DNA of 64,000 bases from Peptoclostridium sp965368085 (GTDB lineage: Bacteria > Bacillota > Clostridia > Peptostreptococcales > Peptostreptococcaceae), in contig CBDULP010000008.1 of assembly GCA_965368085.1 (NCBI GenBank), positions 33,262-97,261 of the forward strand. The letters are read 5' to 3'. A model generated the notes under the pieces. The model searched no databases and had not been told where the DNA came from. It worked only from the letters and a program-made list of their open reading frames with translations. This document shows, piece by piece, positions 9,117-17,826 of this stretch. How positions within the stretch are numbered: position 1 is the stretch's first letter; each line of letters begins with the position of its first letter. The position numbers were made by a program, and so were the translations under genes.

Positions 9117-9797
9117 GTGAAATATCCTTTGATAAAACTTGCATGCATAAAAAAATCATATACCATGGGAAGCAATGAGCTTGAGATCTTAAAGGGCATA
9201 GACCTTGAAATATACAAAGGGGAGTTTTTGGCAATACTAGGGCCTTCCGGAAGCGGAAAATCCACTCTCATGAATATAATAGGTCTTATAGACAGTCCTT
9301 CTTCTGGCGAATATGTTTTCAACGGCTCCAAAATATCTTTTGAAAACGACTTCAAGCTTTCAAGGATGAGAAACCAGACTATAGGGTTCATATTCCAAAA
9401 ATTCAACCTTCTATCGAAATTCAATGCCCTTGAAAACGTGGAGATGCCCCTTTTAATAAGAGGATATACAAGAAAAAGTGCAAAGCCCCATGCAATCAGC
9501 GCCCTTGAATCCGTGGGACTTTTGGACAGGATGCACCACAGGCCGCTTGAACTTTCAGGCGGTCAGCAGCAAAGGGTCGCCGTCGCAAGGGCGCTTGCCG
9601 CAGATCCCAAAATATTGCTTGCAGACGAGCCTACGGGAAACCTCGACTCCAAATCTGAAAAAGATGTAATGAAGCTTTTTAAAAAACTCAACCAAGAGGG
9701 CAAGACAATAATACTCATAACCCACTCCAAGGAGGTCGCCAGCATCTGCAACAGAGTCGTCACAATAAAAGACGGGGAGATTGAAATAGACAAATAG
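9117..9797 (+). CDS. MacB/LolD-type ABC transporter ATPase
   Basis: An ATPase of 226 residues for the preceding permease. Walker A GPSGSGKST, Q-loop FIFQKFNLL, signature LSGGQQQRVA, Walker B ILLADEPTGNLD and H-loop LITHSKE are all present. I chose GTG at 9117, seven bases after GGAG, over an in-frame ATG at 9099 that overlaps the permease and has no spaced ribosome site. It is the third gene of the adaptor-permease-ATPase operon. The protein is cytoplasmic, on the inner face of the membrane. Confidence 0.93.
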   Translation: MKYPLIKLACIKKSYTMGSNELEILKGIDLEIYKGEFLAILGPSGSGKSTLMNIIGLIDSPSSGEYVFNGSKISFENDFKLSRMRNQTIGFIFQKFNLLSKFNALENVEMPLLIRGYTRKSAKPHAISALESVGLLDRMHHRPLELSGGQQQRVAVARALAADPKILLADEPTGNLDSKSEKDVMKLFKKLNQEGKTIILITHSKEVASICNRVVTIKDGEIEIDK

Positions 9798-9907
9798 GTT
9801 CGGCCAGATCATTCACTGCCTGACAACATAGCATATAAGGCTTTCGACTCCAAATACAAACACCTTAAATCCACTACACCCGCAAACTTAATATTTTCTT
9901 AAATTTA

Positions 9908-9949
9908 TAAATATTACTACAATACTTCCCCATATTGTAGTAATATTTA
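9908..9949. promoter_or_regulatory. Perfect 17-bp inverted repeat upstream of secreted protein gene
   Basis: Arms 9908-9924 and 9933-9949 are exact reverse complements (core ATTACTACAATA / TATTGTAGTAAT) around an 8-base loop. No T-run follows, so it is not a simple terminator. It sits 38 bases before the GTG at 9987 and could be an operator or an mRNA 5' stem. Confidence 0.65.
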
Positions 9950-9986
9950 CTCATGTAATAATAATATATTTGCGGGAGGTAATACT

Positions 9987-11432
9987 GTGTTTAAAAAACT
10001 TACAAGCATGATCATTGCTATTGTCATGGTTATTTCTCTATCGACAATTGCTTTTGGTCAAGAATATCTGGAAACAGCTCCAGCTAAAATCAAATTTAAC
10101 AAAGAATATCTAGAATTCGCTTCTGAACCTGTATCAATCGATGGAGACGTATATGCTCCATACAAGGACCTTTTCAAGGCTTTTGGAATAGACGGAAACT
10201 ATTCTTTCTCAAAAAAGGCATTAACTGGTGAAAAAGATGGGGTTAAAATAGAACTTTCATTGGATAACACTGTTATGAAGCTTGAAAAAGACGGAGTAAA
10301 AGAAGATGTAGATCTTTACATCGACGGAATGGTAAACGTTGACGATCAAATGTACGTACCTGTATACGACATACTTTCTACGTTCAATGTGATTTGCGGA
10401 TACTCATTCGATTCAGAAATCGACACAATTGTCGCTTTGGACTTTTCTGAAATAGACAAAAAATTCGAAAACGACCCATCACTTTCAAACTACAGAAAAC
10501 TTCTTCAAATGTCTAAGTCATTTGAAAAGGGAAGCATGGATGTGGTTTACGATGTAAATGGATCTTATACGGATGCCGAGGCTGTAAAGTACGATTTCTC
10601 AGGAAAAATGAAAGCCGCTATACTTATGAACCTTCCTCGTATGGCTGCCGACATGTCTTTCGAAGACATAGCTTTCTCTCCTGCCACTGAAGATTCTGCA
10701 ATGGCTCTTGCAATGATAAACGGAATGAAGTATTCAATGGTTATGGACGAAGAAAGCATGTACATGAAAATGTCTATGCTTGGCGACCAGTGGATGCAAC
10801 AGCCACTTGACAGCGCGAGCACTATGAACATGGACATGCTTGCTAAAAACAGCGCTGTGACTAAGCCTTCAGAAATGCTAAAGATGCTGTTCGCATCAAG
10901 CTACTCTATTGAAGAAAACGCTTATGACAACATAGAAAAGGGATATGAAGTATTCAAGGAATTCTTCAAAAACGAAAGAGTGACAATAAAAGAAAAGGGA
11001 AGCAAGACTACAGCTTCTTTCTCTATAGACAAAGAAGACGTATCTGAATTCATAAACAAGCTTGTAGCTGAATTCGCTGATGATGAAACTGACGAGTCAA
11101 TGGCTGAATTTGACGAATTCATGAAGACAGCTGACTTTAACATAGCTTTCAACTATCTTTACAATAACGATAAACTTGAAAGCTACGACATGGCTGTAAA
11201 ACTTAAAATGGACATGCCTGAAGAACAAGGCGCTATAGACATTAACCTTAAAATTACTGCAGATGTTGAAAACAAAGATGTAACTATTGAAATACCTGAG
11301 GTTACCCCTTTCGAATTCCCTGCTTACGAAGATGAGTATCAGTTTGAAGAAGAAATTGAATTTAACGAAGCATCTGATGTTGAAGCTGTAGAAATCGAAG
11401 AATCTATCGAAACTACTACAGAAGTTCAATAA
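9987..11432 (+). CDS. Secreted protein with copper-amine-oxidase-N-like stalk domain
   Basis: A 481-residue protein starting at GTG after GGGAGG. The signal peptide is residues 1-25 (cleavage near AFGQ). Residues about 35-150 resemble the so-called copper amine oxidase N-terminal domain, really a wall-associated repeat: VDGDVYAPYKDLFKAFGI-like and VDDQMYVPVYDILSTF-like units. The middle and C-terminal part is a large acidic domain with Met-rich strands, resembling LppX/LolA-like lipid-binding folds found in clostridial paralogs; that is inference. The tail after about 430 is Glu-rich. The codons favour GCT, CCT and CTT more than the neighbours, which suggests high expression. It has its own terminator at 11472. 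Confidence 0.75.
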   Translation: MFKKLTSMIIAIVMVISLSTIAFGQEYLETAPAKIKFNKEYLEFASEPVSIDGDVYAPYKDLFKAFGIDGNYSFSKKALTGEKDGVKIELSLDNTVMKLEKDGVKEDVDLYIDGMVNVDDQMYVPVYDILSTFNVICGYSFDSEIDTIVALDFSEIDKKFENDPSLSNYRKLLQMSKSFEKGSMDVVYDVNGSYTDAEAVKYDFSGKMKAAILMNLPRMAADMSFEDIAFSPATEDSAMALAMINGMKYSMVMDEESMYMKMSMLGDQWMQQPLDSASTMNMDMLAKNSAVTKPSEMLKMLFASSYSIEENAYDNIEKGYEVFKEFFKNERVTIKEKGSKTTASFSIDKEDVSEFINKLVAEFADDETDESMAEFDEFMKTADFNIAFNYLYNNDKLESYDMAVKLKMDMPEEQGAIDINLKITADVENKDVTIEIPEVTPFEFPAYEDEYQFEEEIEFNEASDVEAVEIEESIETTTEVQ

Positions 11433-11471
11433 TAAAATCTGCCAACCAATAAAATAGCTTATAGATCAAAT

Positions 11472-11504
11472 AAAAAAGCTCGTCCGCAATGGATGAGCTT
11501 TTTT
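11472..11504 (+). terminator. Rho-independent terminator
   Basis: AAAAAAGCTCGTCC, loop GCAAT, GGATGAGCTTTTTT (one G-T pair). It ends the secreted-protein transcript and, by symmetry, may serve the convergent oad operon. Confidence 0.85.
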
Positions 11505-11559
11505 ATTTGAAAATGTACATATTATTTATATTGTTTAATATGACAAGTAATGGTGAAAG

Positions 11560-12675
11560 TTACATCTTAAACAGGTTGAGAAGAACTCCCGCTGCAACTG
11601 CAGATCCTATTACTCCCGCTACATTAGGCCCCATGGCGTGCATGAGCAGGAAGTTTGAAGGGTTTGCCTTCGAGCCTTCCTTTTGGACAACCCTTGCTGC
11701 CATAGGTACTGCAGAAACTCCAGCTGCACCTATAAGAGGATTTATCTTTCCGCCTGAAAGCCTGTACATTACCTTTCCGAAAAGAACTCCCGAAGCCGTT
11801 CCCACTGAAAATGCCGCAAGTCCAAGTGCTATTATGCCAAGTGTTTGCATAGTTAGGAATGTATCGGCATTTGCCTTTGCCCCGACCGTAAGCCCAAGTA
11901 TTATAGTTATTATATACATCAGAGGCCCTTGGGCGGTTTCAACAAGCTTTGGAACCATTTCAGACTCCTTTATTAGGTTTCCAAACATAAGCATACCTAC
12001 AAGAGGTGCCGAAGACGGAAGAAGAAGTATTGTAAATATGGCAACAACTACTGGAAATACTACCTTTTCAGTCTTTGAAACAGGCCTTAGCTGCTCCATC
12101 TTGACGCATCTTTCCTCTTCTGTAGTCAAAAATTTCATTATAGGAGGCTGTATTATAGGCACAAGCGCCATGTATGAATATGCCGCAAGCGCTATCGGTC
12201 CCAAAAGATCCTTTGCAAGTTGGCTTGTAAGATATATTGCCGTAGGTCCGTCTGCGCCGCCTATTATCCCTATGGATGCAGACTGAGGCCCTGTGAATTT
12301 AAGAAGTATCGCTCCCACGAATGCGAAGAATATACCAAACTGGGCTGCGGCCCCAAGGAGTATGCTCTTTGGATTCGCTATAATAGGCCCAAAATCAGTG
12401 CAGGCTCCCACGCACAAGAATATAAGAGGCGGGTATATGCCAAGCTTTGTTCCCATGTACAGATAGTGTAAAAGTCCGCCGTCCCCCATAATTCCTGTGT
12501 TTGGAAGGTTTACAAGAAGCATTCCAAATGATATTGGTATCAAAAGGTATGGCTCATACCCCTTCTTGACTGCCAGATATAAAAATACACAGGCTAGTGC
12601 TATCATAATAAGTTCTTTATATGTTATGGACACAAATCCTGTTGCGTTCCAAAACTGTATAAGCATCTGTCCCAT
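11560..12675 (-). CDS. oadB: Oxaloacetate decarboxylase beta subunit, Na+ pump
   Basis: A 371-residue polytopic membrane protein of the sodium-translocating decarboxylase beta family, which couples carboxybiotin decarboxylation to Na+ export. The hallmark GGADGPTAIY (Na+/H+ site Asp) is present, as are long hydrophobic helices throughout. The length fits the shorter beta forms. The ATG at 12675 follows AGGAGCC. It is the last gene of a five-gene minus-strand run (aminotransferase, alpha, gamma, biotin carrier, beta). The alpha subunit type points to oxaloacetate rather than methylmalonyl- or glutaconyl-CoA as substrate. Confidence 0.95.
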   Translation of the reverse strand: MGQMLIQFWNATGFVSITYKELIMIALACVFLYLAVKKGYEPYLLIPISFGMLLVNLPNTGIMGDGGLLHYLYMGTKLGIYPPLIFLCVGACTDFGPIIANPKSILLGAAAQFGIFFAFVGAILLKFTGPQSASIGIIGGADGPTAIYLTSQLAKDLLGPIALAAYSYMALVPIIQPPIMKFLTTEEERCVKMEQLRPVSKTEKVVFPVVVAIFTILLLPSSAPLVGMLMFGNLIKESEMVPKLVETAQGPLMYIITIILGLTVGAKANADTFLTMQTLGIIALGLAAFSVGTASGVLFGKVMYRLSGGKINPLIGAAGVSAVPMAARVVQKEGSKANPSNFLLMHAMGPNVAGVIGSAVAAGVLLNLFKM

Positions 12676-12715
12676 TTCAGGCTCCTTTCATTTCACTCAA
12701 TCAATGTCTTTAAAA

Positions 12716-13084
12716 TTACGCTATGTCAAGCAGCGCCTCTCCCGAAGAAACTGAGGCTCCCTTTGCAGCCTTTATGGCAACCACCTTACCATCCTTTGGA
12801 GCAACTATCTCATTTTCCATCTTCATGGCCTCAAGAACCATTATTACCTGGCCCGACTTAACCGCTTCCCCTTCTTTTACCTTTATGTCCACTATTGTTC
12901 CTGGCATAGGTGCGTTTATTGCCTCTGAAGGACCGTTTGACTGTGATGGTTTTGAAACAGGCGATGGCTTTGCTGTGTTTTGCGCGTTTGACTGTGTATT
13001 TGCAGATGACGACTGAACTTCTCCCATTTCCTCTACTTCAACCTCATATGATATTCCATTGATGTTTATTCTATATTTTTTCAT
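12716..13084 (-). CDS. Biotin carrier subunit of Na+-translocating decarboxylase
   Basis: A 122-residue biotin carrier. The N-terminus (KKYRININGISYEVEVEE) is the usual start of gcdC/mmdC-like carriers, followed by a flexible Ser/Asn/Pro/Gln linker (about residues 30-55) and a biotinyl domain with EAMKMENEI, whose Lys is biotinylated. The ATG at 13084 is eight bases after GGAGG; an in-frame TTG at 13090 is less likely. The carrier swings between the carboxyltransferase (alpha) and the membrane subunit (beta). It is needed as a separate protein here because the alpha subunit stops before the biotin domain. Confidence 0.93.
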   Translation of the reverse strand: MKKYRININGISYEVEVEEMGEVQSSSANTQSNAQNTAKPSPVSKPSQSNGPSEAINAPMPGTIVDIKVKEGEAVKSGQVIMVLEAMKMENEIVAPKDGKVVAIKAAKGASVSSGEALLDIA

Positions 13085-13122
13085 TTTCAATTCCTCCTCA
13101 ACATTAAAATTTTTATAGTTGC

Positions 13123-13455
13123 TTAGCCTATTCTTCTTATGCTATTTATCCTTACATTCCTTTTGCCTGAGTTGTCGCTGAAAAGTATTGACGCAACAGC
13201 TACTGCGGCCATATCCTCATTGCTTCGAGGATTTGATATGTCTATATATACATCTTTGCCAGATTCTTCGCATGTCGACTTCACTGCTGCATTTTGGGAT
13301 GATTTATCAGCTTTTTTATTTAGCCCTCTCTTGTAAAATATCACGCTGAAAAGCTCCAGTATCTGACATATTACAAACAGCGCCACGAACACCACCGTCA
13401 TGCTGAGTCCTGTCACTTTCAAAGCCTGGGTTAGGGTTACAGATTCGCCAAGCAT
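13123..13455 (-). CDS. oadG: Oxaloacetate decarboxylase gamma subunit
   Basis: A 110-residue small membrane subunit. One N-terminal transmembrane helix (TGLSMTVVFVALFVICQILELF, described here by ends T16 to F37) is followed by a basic/Ser-rich cytoplasmic linker and a conserved tail with AAVAVASILF, typical of the OadG/MmdD family. These subunits anchor alpha to beta and assist assembly. The ATG at 13455 follows GAGAGGTG. Its position between alpha and the biotin carrier supports the call. Confidence 0.88.
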   Translation of the reverse strand: MLGESVTLTQALKVTGLSMTVVFVALFVICQILELFSVIFYKRGLNKKADKSSQNAAVKSTCEESGKDVYIDISNPRSNEDMAAVAVASILFSDNSGKRNVRINSIRRIG

Positions 13456-13550
13456 TTTTTCACCTCTCTATCGAAACAATTATATTGTCATAATGATTTA
13501 TACATCTCATATTAAATAGCTCTGATTGAATTAATATTCAAATACTATTT

Positions 13551-14945
13551 TCATCCTATAGTTACATTGATGTCTGTAATTTCATTTCCGGCTTCAGGGT
13601 TTCCTTTGTTTTTCCTGTCTTCGAAAAACTTCTTTGCCACCTGAGGAAAAAGTGCATATGACAGTACGTCCTCTTCGCTCTCATACAGACCTTCAATCTC
13701 GTTTTTGATATCATCCATGCTCTCGTCTATAAGGTCTGCCGGCCTTGCAGTTATAACCTCTTCGTCCCCTATTATCTTCTTTCTTATGCCCTCTTCAATT
13801 TCAACAGGAGACTTTCCGTAAAGCCCCTTCACATATGCCTTTATCTCCTTTGGCACAAGCTTGTACCTCTCGCCGGTGAGCACATTGAAAACAGCTTGCG
13901 TTCCCACCATCTGGCTTAGCGGAGTAACTAGCGGCGGGAATCCCAGATCCGCTCTCACCCTTGGCACCTCTGCAAGCACGTCTTCGTATTTATCCTGTGC
14001 GTTTTGCATCTGCAGCTGTGAAAGAAGGTTTGAAAGCATTCCCCCCGGAACCTGATAGCTAAGAGTCTTAGGCTCTGTATAGAGCACTTTTATATTGAGT
14101 GTTTCATTTTCAACGTATTTGTCCCTTATTGGCTTGAAATATGCCGCCACCTCATTTAGTGCGTCTATGTTAAGCTCTGGATTCCTCTGAGTTTCCGAAA
14201 ATGCCATTGCAAGAGGCTCTGTAGGCGGCTGGGATGTTCCTCCCGAAAGAGGTGATATCGCAGTGTCTATTATGTCTACTCCAGCCTCAACCGCTCTCAT
14301 GTATGCCATTGATGCTATACCACTTGTGCAGTGATTGTGAAGCTCTATTGGAAGGCTCGTACTTTCCTTTAGGCTTTTTACAAGCTCGTATGCATTATTT
14401 GGAGTAAGTATGCCAGCCATGTCCTTTATGCATATGGAGTCGGCACCCATCTCTTCCATCCCCTTGACCTTGTCTACATAGTATTCTAACGTGTGGACCT
14501 TGCTTGTTGTGTATGATATCGCACACTGGCAATGCCCGCCTTCTCTCTTTATAGCCTTCATTGACGTTTGAAGATTTCTCACGTCGTTTAAAGCGTCAAA
14601 AAGCCTTATTATGTCTATGCCGTTTTCAATTGATTTTGATATGAACCTGTCTACCACTTCATCTGAGTAATGCTTGTATCCAAGAAGGTTTTGCCCCCTT
14701 AGCAGCATCTGAAGCTTTGTATTTTTGACCCTCTTTCTTATCTGTCTTAGCCTTTCCCAAGGGTCCTCGTTTAAAAATCTAAGGCATGCATCGAATGTAG
14801 CGCCGCCCCAGACTTCCATTGAATGGTATCCTACGCTGTCCATTGTTTCAAGAATAGGCAGTATCTCGTCAATTTGTAGCCTCGTGGCCATTAGGGACTG
14901 GTGCCCGTCCCTTAGTCCCGTTTCAGTTATCTTGAGCTTATTCAC
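13551..14945 (-). CDS. oadA: Oxaloacetate decarboxylase alpha subunit (carboxyltransferase)
   Basis: A 464-residue carboxyltransferase of the pyruvate carboxylase 5S/OadA family. Motifs: TETGLRDGHQS near the N-terminus, CIKDMAG and the metal-binding LHNHCTSG, and PGGMLSNLLSQL in the C-terminal funnel. It ends before any biotin domain, shorter than the roughly 590-residue Klebsiella type, so it works with the separate carrier at 12716-13084. The start is GTG at 14945 after GAGGTG. It removes CO2 from oxaloacetate to give pyruvate, transferring it to biotin. The adjacent aminotransferase can supply oxaloacetate from aspartate. Confidence 0.94.
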   Translation of the reverse strand: MNKLKITETGLRDGHQSLMATRLQIDEILPILETMDSVGYHSMEVWGGATFDACLRFLNEDPWERLRQIRKRVKNTKLQMLLRGQNLLGYKHYSDEVVDRFISKSIENGIDIIRLFDALNDVRNLQTSMKAIKREGGHCQCAISYTTSKVHTLEYYVDKVKGMEEMGADSICIKDMAGILTPNNAYELVKSLKESTSLPIELHNHCTSGIASMAYMRAVEAGVDIIDTAISPLSGGTSQPPTEPLAMAFSETQRNPELNIDALNEVAAYFKPIRDKYVENETLNIKVLYTEPKTLSYQVPGGMLSNLLSQLQMQNAQDKYEDVLAEVPRVRADLGFPPLVTPLSQMVGTQAVFNVLTGERYKLVPKEIKAYVKGLYGKSPVEIEEGIRKKIIGDEEVITARPADLIDESMDDIKNEIEGLYESEEDVLSYALFPQVAKKFFEDRKNKGNPEAGNEITDINVTIG

Positions 14946-14971
14946 AGTATCACCTCTTTAGTTTTGCATGA

Positions 14972-16162
14972 TTATGCATTTATTGCCCTTTCAATTCTTT
15001 CAAGCCCTTCCTTTATGTTGTCAAGAGACGTTGCATAAGAAAGCCTTACATAGCCTTCTGTTCCAAATCCTATTCCAGGCACTACAGCAACTTTTGCGCT
15101 GTCAAGAAGATAGTTTGCAAAATCCATTGAGTTTTCTATTTTCACTCCGCCTATTTCTCTTCCTGTTATTTCCTTTATGTTCATCATCACATAGAATGCT
15201 CCTGCAGGCTTTGTGCATGAAAGACCCTCTATTGAGTTTATACTGTCCGCCATGAAATTTCTTCTCTCGTCAAATTCCTTTCTCATGACTTCCAGTATCT
15301 CCTGGTCTCCATTTAGAGCCTCTATGCTCGCATATTGAGCTATTGTGTTTGGATTTGAAGTGGCATGGCTTTGTATGTTTTCCATTACTTTCGTTATCTC
15401 CCTGCTTGCAGCCGTATAGCCTATCCTCCATCCAGTCATCGCATAGCATTTGGAAACGCCGTTCACAATTATGGTAATATCCTTTATCCTTTCTCCCAGC
15501 GATGCAATGCTTATGTGCTCTCCTTCATATATGAGTTTTTCATATATTTCATCCGATATTACATATATGTTGTTTTCAACTGCTATTTTAGCTATCTCCT
15601 CCAGCTCATCCTTTGTATATACCGCACCTGTAGGATTGCTAGGGCTGTTAAGTATTAGAGCCTTTGTATTCTCATTTATGGCAGCCTTCAGATTACTTAC
15701 AGAATACTTGAATCCATTTTCTTCACAAGCCTCTACAAATACAGGCTTTGCATCCGCCATTTTCACAAGTTCAGGATAACTCACCCAAAATGGAAGAGGC
15801 ACTATCACTTCGTCTCCTGGATTGCATATTGCCTGAAGCACATTTGAAAGCGAATGCTTGGCTCCGCAAGAAACAACTATGTTGCTTGGCTCATATGAAA
15901 GGCTGTTGTCCTTTTGGAGCTTTTCACATATGGACTCCTTAAGTTCCAAGAGGCCAGATGCTGCGGTGTATCCAATGCTTCCATTTTCAATCACCCTCAT
16001 TGCAGCCCTTCTTACATTTTCAGGAGTCTTAAAGTCCGGCTCTCCTGCTCCAAAGCTTATAACATCTTCCCCATTGGCCTTCAGTTTCTTCGCCTTTGCA
16101 GTTATGGCAAGCGTTACCGATGGAGCTATGCTCATATTCTTATTAGATAGATTCTTGTTCAT
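14972..16162 (-). CDS. PLP-dependent aminotransferase, probable aspartate aminotransferase
   Basis: A 396-residue class I fold aminotransferase. FGAGEPDFKTPENV opens the domain; NSPSNPTGAVY is the PLP-binding Asn region, SDEIYEKL the pyridine-binding Asp, GVSKCYAMTGWRIGY contains the Schiff-base Lys, and GYVRLSYA carries the carboxylate-binding Arg. This matches the aspartate aminotransferase Ib group. The ATG at 16162 follows AAGGAGG. It lies 26 bases upstream of oadA in the same direction. Function as aspartate to oxaloacetate transaminase is inferred from family and context; other amino donors remain possible. Confidence 0.88.
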   Translation of the reverse strand: MNKNLSNKNMSIAPSVTLAITAKAKKLKANGEDVISFGAGEPDFKTPENVRRAAMRVIENGSIGYTAASGLLELKESICEKLQKDNSLSYEPSNIVVSCGAKHSLSNVLQAICNPGDEVIVPLPFWVSYPELVKMADAKPVFVEACEENGFKYSVSNLKAAINENTKALILNSPSNPTGAVYTKDELEEIAKIAVENNIYVISDEIYEKLIYEGEHISIASLGERIKDITIIVNGVSKCYAMTGWRIGYTAASREITKVMENIQSHATSNPNTIAQYASIEALNGDQEILEVMRKEFDERRNFMADSINSIEGLSCTKPAGAFYVMMNIKEITGREIGGVKIENSMDFANYLLDSAKVAVVPGIGFGTEGYVRLSYATSLDNIKEGLERIERAINA

Positions 16163-16644
16163 AATAAGCCTCCTTAAAGTCTAAAGTTTGTTAATCCGCA
16201 AGCTTCTCTTTTATGGCCTTATTTTATCAACCCATTCTTTTTTCGTACATGGATAAAGTAATGTATTTATCTCTTTTTTGTTTTTATTATTTTTAAAACA
16301 CCAATATTCTTCTTTTTATATTATGGATATTTCGCGAAAGTACTTTCTTTATTAAGAAGGATTTTGTAGGATTTTGAATGCGTTTTTTGTCATCTGTTTT
16401 CGAACAGCAATCAGCTATTGGAGTTTCAATAATAATAATTACTTTCCTTATCGATGTTGTTGCTAAATATTTACAGTTACATGTAAACATGTTAAACTTT
16501 ATTCAAGAGTCAAATGAATTACAGTTAATTCGACTCTTAATAACGCTTTATTACTATAGATACAGAATTCTGATTGTAATAATGTTTTGTGAGTGGAAAT
16601 TTCCATTAATGAAAAGAGATGAAGCGAATACGGGGGGCATGATT
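16163..16644. other. Intergenic region with a long hairpin
   Basis: No coding region is supported here. It must hold the promoter of the aminotransferase-oad operon. A hairpin at 16505-16538 pairs AAGAGTC with GACTCTT and an inner GAATTA with TAATTC; no T-run follows, so its role is open. Confidence 0.5.
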
Positions 16645-16854
16645 ATGTTTAATATAGTTGGAAAAATTATGAATGCAGCACGCAAATATACTGTTTTAGA
16701 TTATGGTTTTTTTAAATTTCTTATGATCACATTTGGAATTTTGCTGGGAGTTTATTTTAAACAGCCCTTACTCAACTTCATTTGGCTTATATGGACTATC
16801 TTTGTAGTTTCTGCAATCTGGATGACTTATAAAATATTTAAATATACAAAATAA
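16645..16854 (+). CDS. Small membrane protein, unknown
   Basis: A 69-residue protein, start ATG 16645 seven bases after GGGGGG. Two hydrophobic segments (FFKFLMITFGILLGVYF and FIWLIWTIFVVSAIWM) and a basic tail suggest a two-pass membrane protein. It resembles short clostridial proteins often mislabelled as phosphate ABC permease fragments (pattern of KFLM-xx-GI-x-LG), but that is a weak recognition. The upstream open frame to 16378 has no ribosome site and is not included. A short hairpin terminator follows immediately. Confidence 0.6.
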   Translation: MFNIVGKIMNAARKYTVLDYGFFKFLMITFGILLGVYFKQPLLNFIWLIWTIFVVSAIWMTYKIFKYTK

Positions 16855-16856
16855 AA

Positions 16857-16875
16857 AAAGGCCGCTGCGGCCTTT
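16857..16875 (+). terminator. Hairpin terminator
   Basis: AAAGGCCG, loop CTG, CGGCCTTT directly after the stop at 16854. The T-tail is short, so efficiency is uncertain. The 487 bases beyond it to 17362 hold nothing I can identify. Confidence 0.6.
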
Positions 16876-17362
16876 AAATATATCTTGAATATGATATTTT
16901 ATATTTTTTATGTCTCCTTATTCTTAACCTGTATATACACTGCGCCGTATTAATTCCGCCATTTATACGAAAACTCCAATGTGGTTATAAAAGTAAACGG
17001 CTGTTTTTCAAAAAAAAAGTCAGGACACACAGGAATCCTCATCCTATATGCCCCAATAAATTTTTGAGTTGAGTGTGTGGTCAACATCGTGGTTTAGTTA
17101 AGGTGACAGTGCTTTCCTGCCACAACTACTACAGTATATCACTAGCCTCCATACGAGTACATATATTTTATAACTTAAAAATCATATTTTGGTTTTTTAA
17201 ATTATTTTTTTTTATTTTTTATTTAATTTAATTACCCAATACATCTCTTCAGCTTTATAATATTAATTCGCTTCCCGCGTACAGTTGTTTTTTATATGTA
17301 CACATGCCATTATGCGATTTGCATTCAAATTACATTCCATTAATCCCGCCGTTTCGGCTCTG

Positions 17363-17545
17363 CTATATATTGCTTTCCCGATATTCGATTACACGATATG
17401 CACCTCTGAATAAAACATATATGTAGACTGCGGTTTGTACATATTTTACGACTAGAGCATTTATGCTTTTTTCAAATATCAGTGTCAAAGCCAATACAAC
17501 AGCACAGATGAGTGCAATTGCTGCATTATTATATATTTTTTTCAT
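17363..17545 (-). CDS. Small two-helix membrane protein, unknown
   Basis: A 60-residue protein starting at ATG 17545, with GGAGG eight bases upstream. Helix one is IALICAVVLALTLIF, helix two is VQTAVYIYVLFRGAYRV, ending with a charged tail. No family recognised. The strong ribosome site and hydrophobic pattern support a real gene. It stands alone on the minus strand between two non-coding stretches, with no conserved neighbour to suggest a role. Confidence 0.6.
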   Translation of the reverse strand: MKKIYNNAAIALICAVVLALTLIFEKSINALVVKYVQTAVYIYVLFRGAYRVIEYRESNI

Positions 17546-17719
17546 GCTACTTTCCTCCTTACCCTGTCTATTTGAGTATTTTTATTTGTGACAGTATCTT
17601 TTTTGCTCCATTTACAGTTGATATGTTTATAAATTACAATCTAACTGTATTTTACCATAAATGCGAAACCATTTTCGAACTGCATAAGATAATATTACAC
17701 CCATGCCTAGGCGCACACT

Positions 17720-17754
17720 AAAAACCCCTCGAATATTTTTTATTCGAGGGGTTT
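17720..17754 (-). terminator. Terminator of the dicarboxylate symporter gene
   Basis: On the minus strand AAACCCCTCGAATA, loop of five A, TATTCGAGGGGTTT, then a five-T tail. It lies about 70 bases after the symporter stop at 17827. Confidence 0.85.
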
Positions 17755-17826
17755 ACATCTGTTTCGATACGTATAATATCGTTTATATTCTATTTTGATT
17801 GTACTGTTTTTTAATTGCTTTGTATT

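Noticed and set aside
16378..16644. Upstream extension of the small membrane protein ORF
   Set aside because: No ribosome site and no domain in the extension; ATG 16645 has GGGGGG at the right distance.
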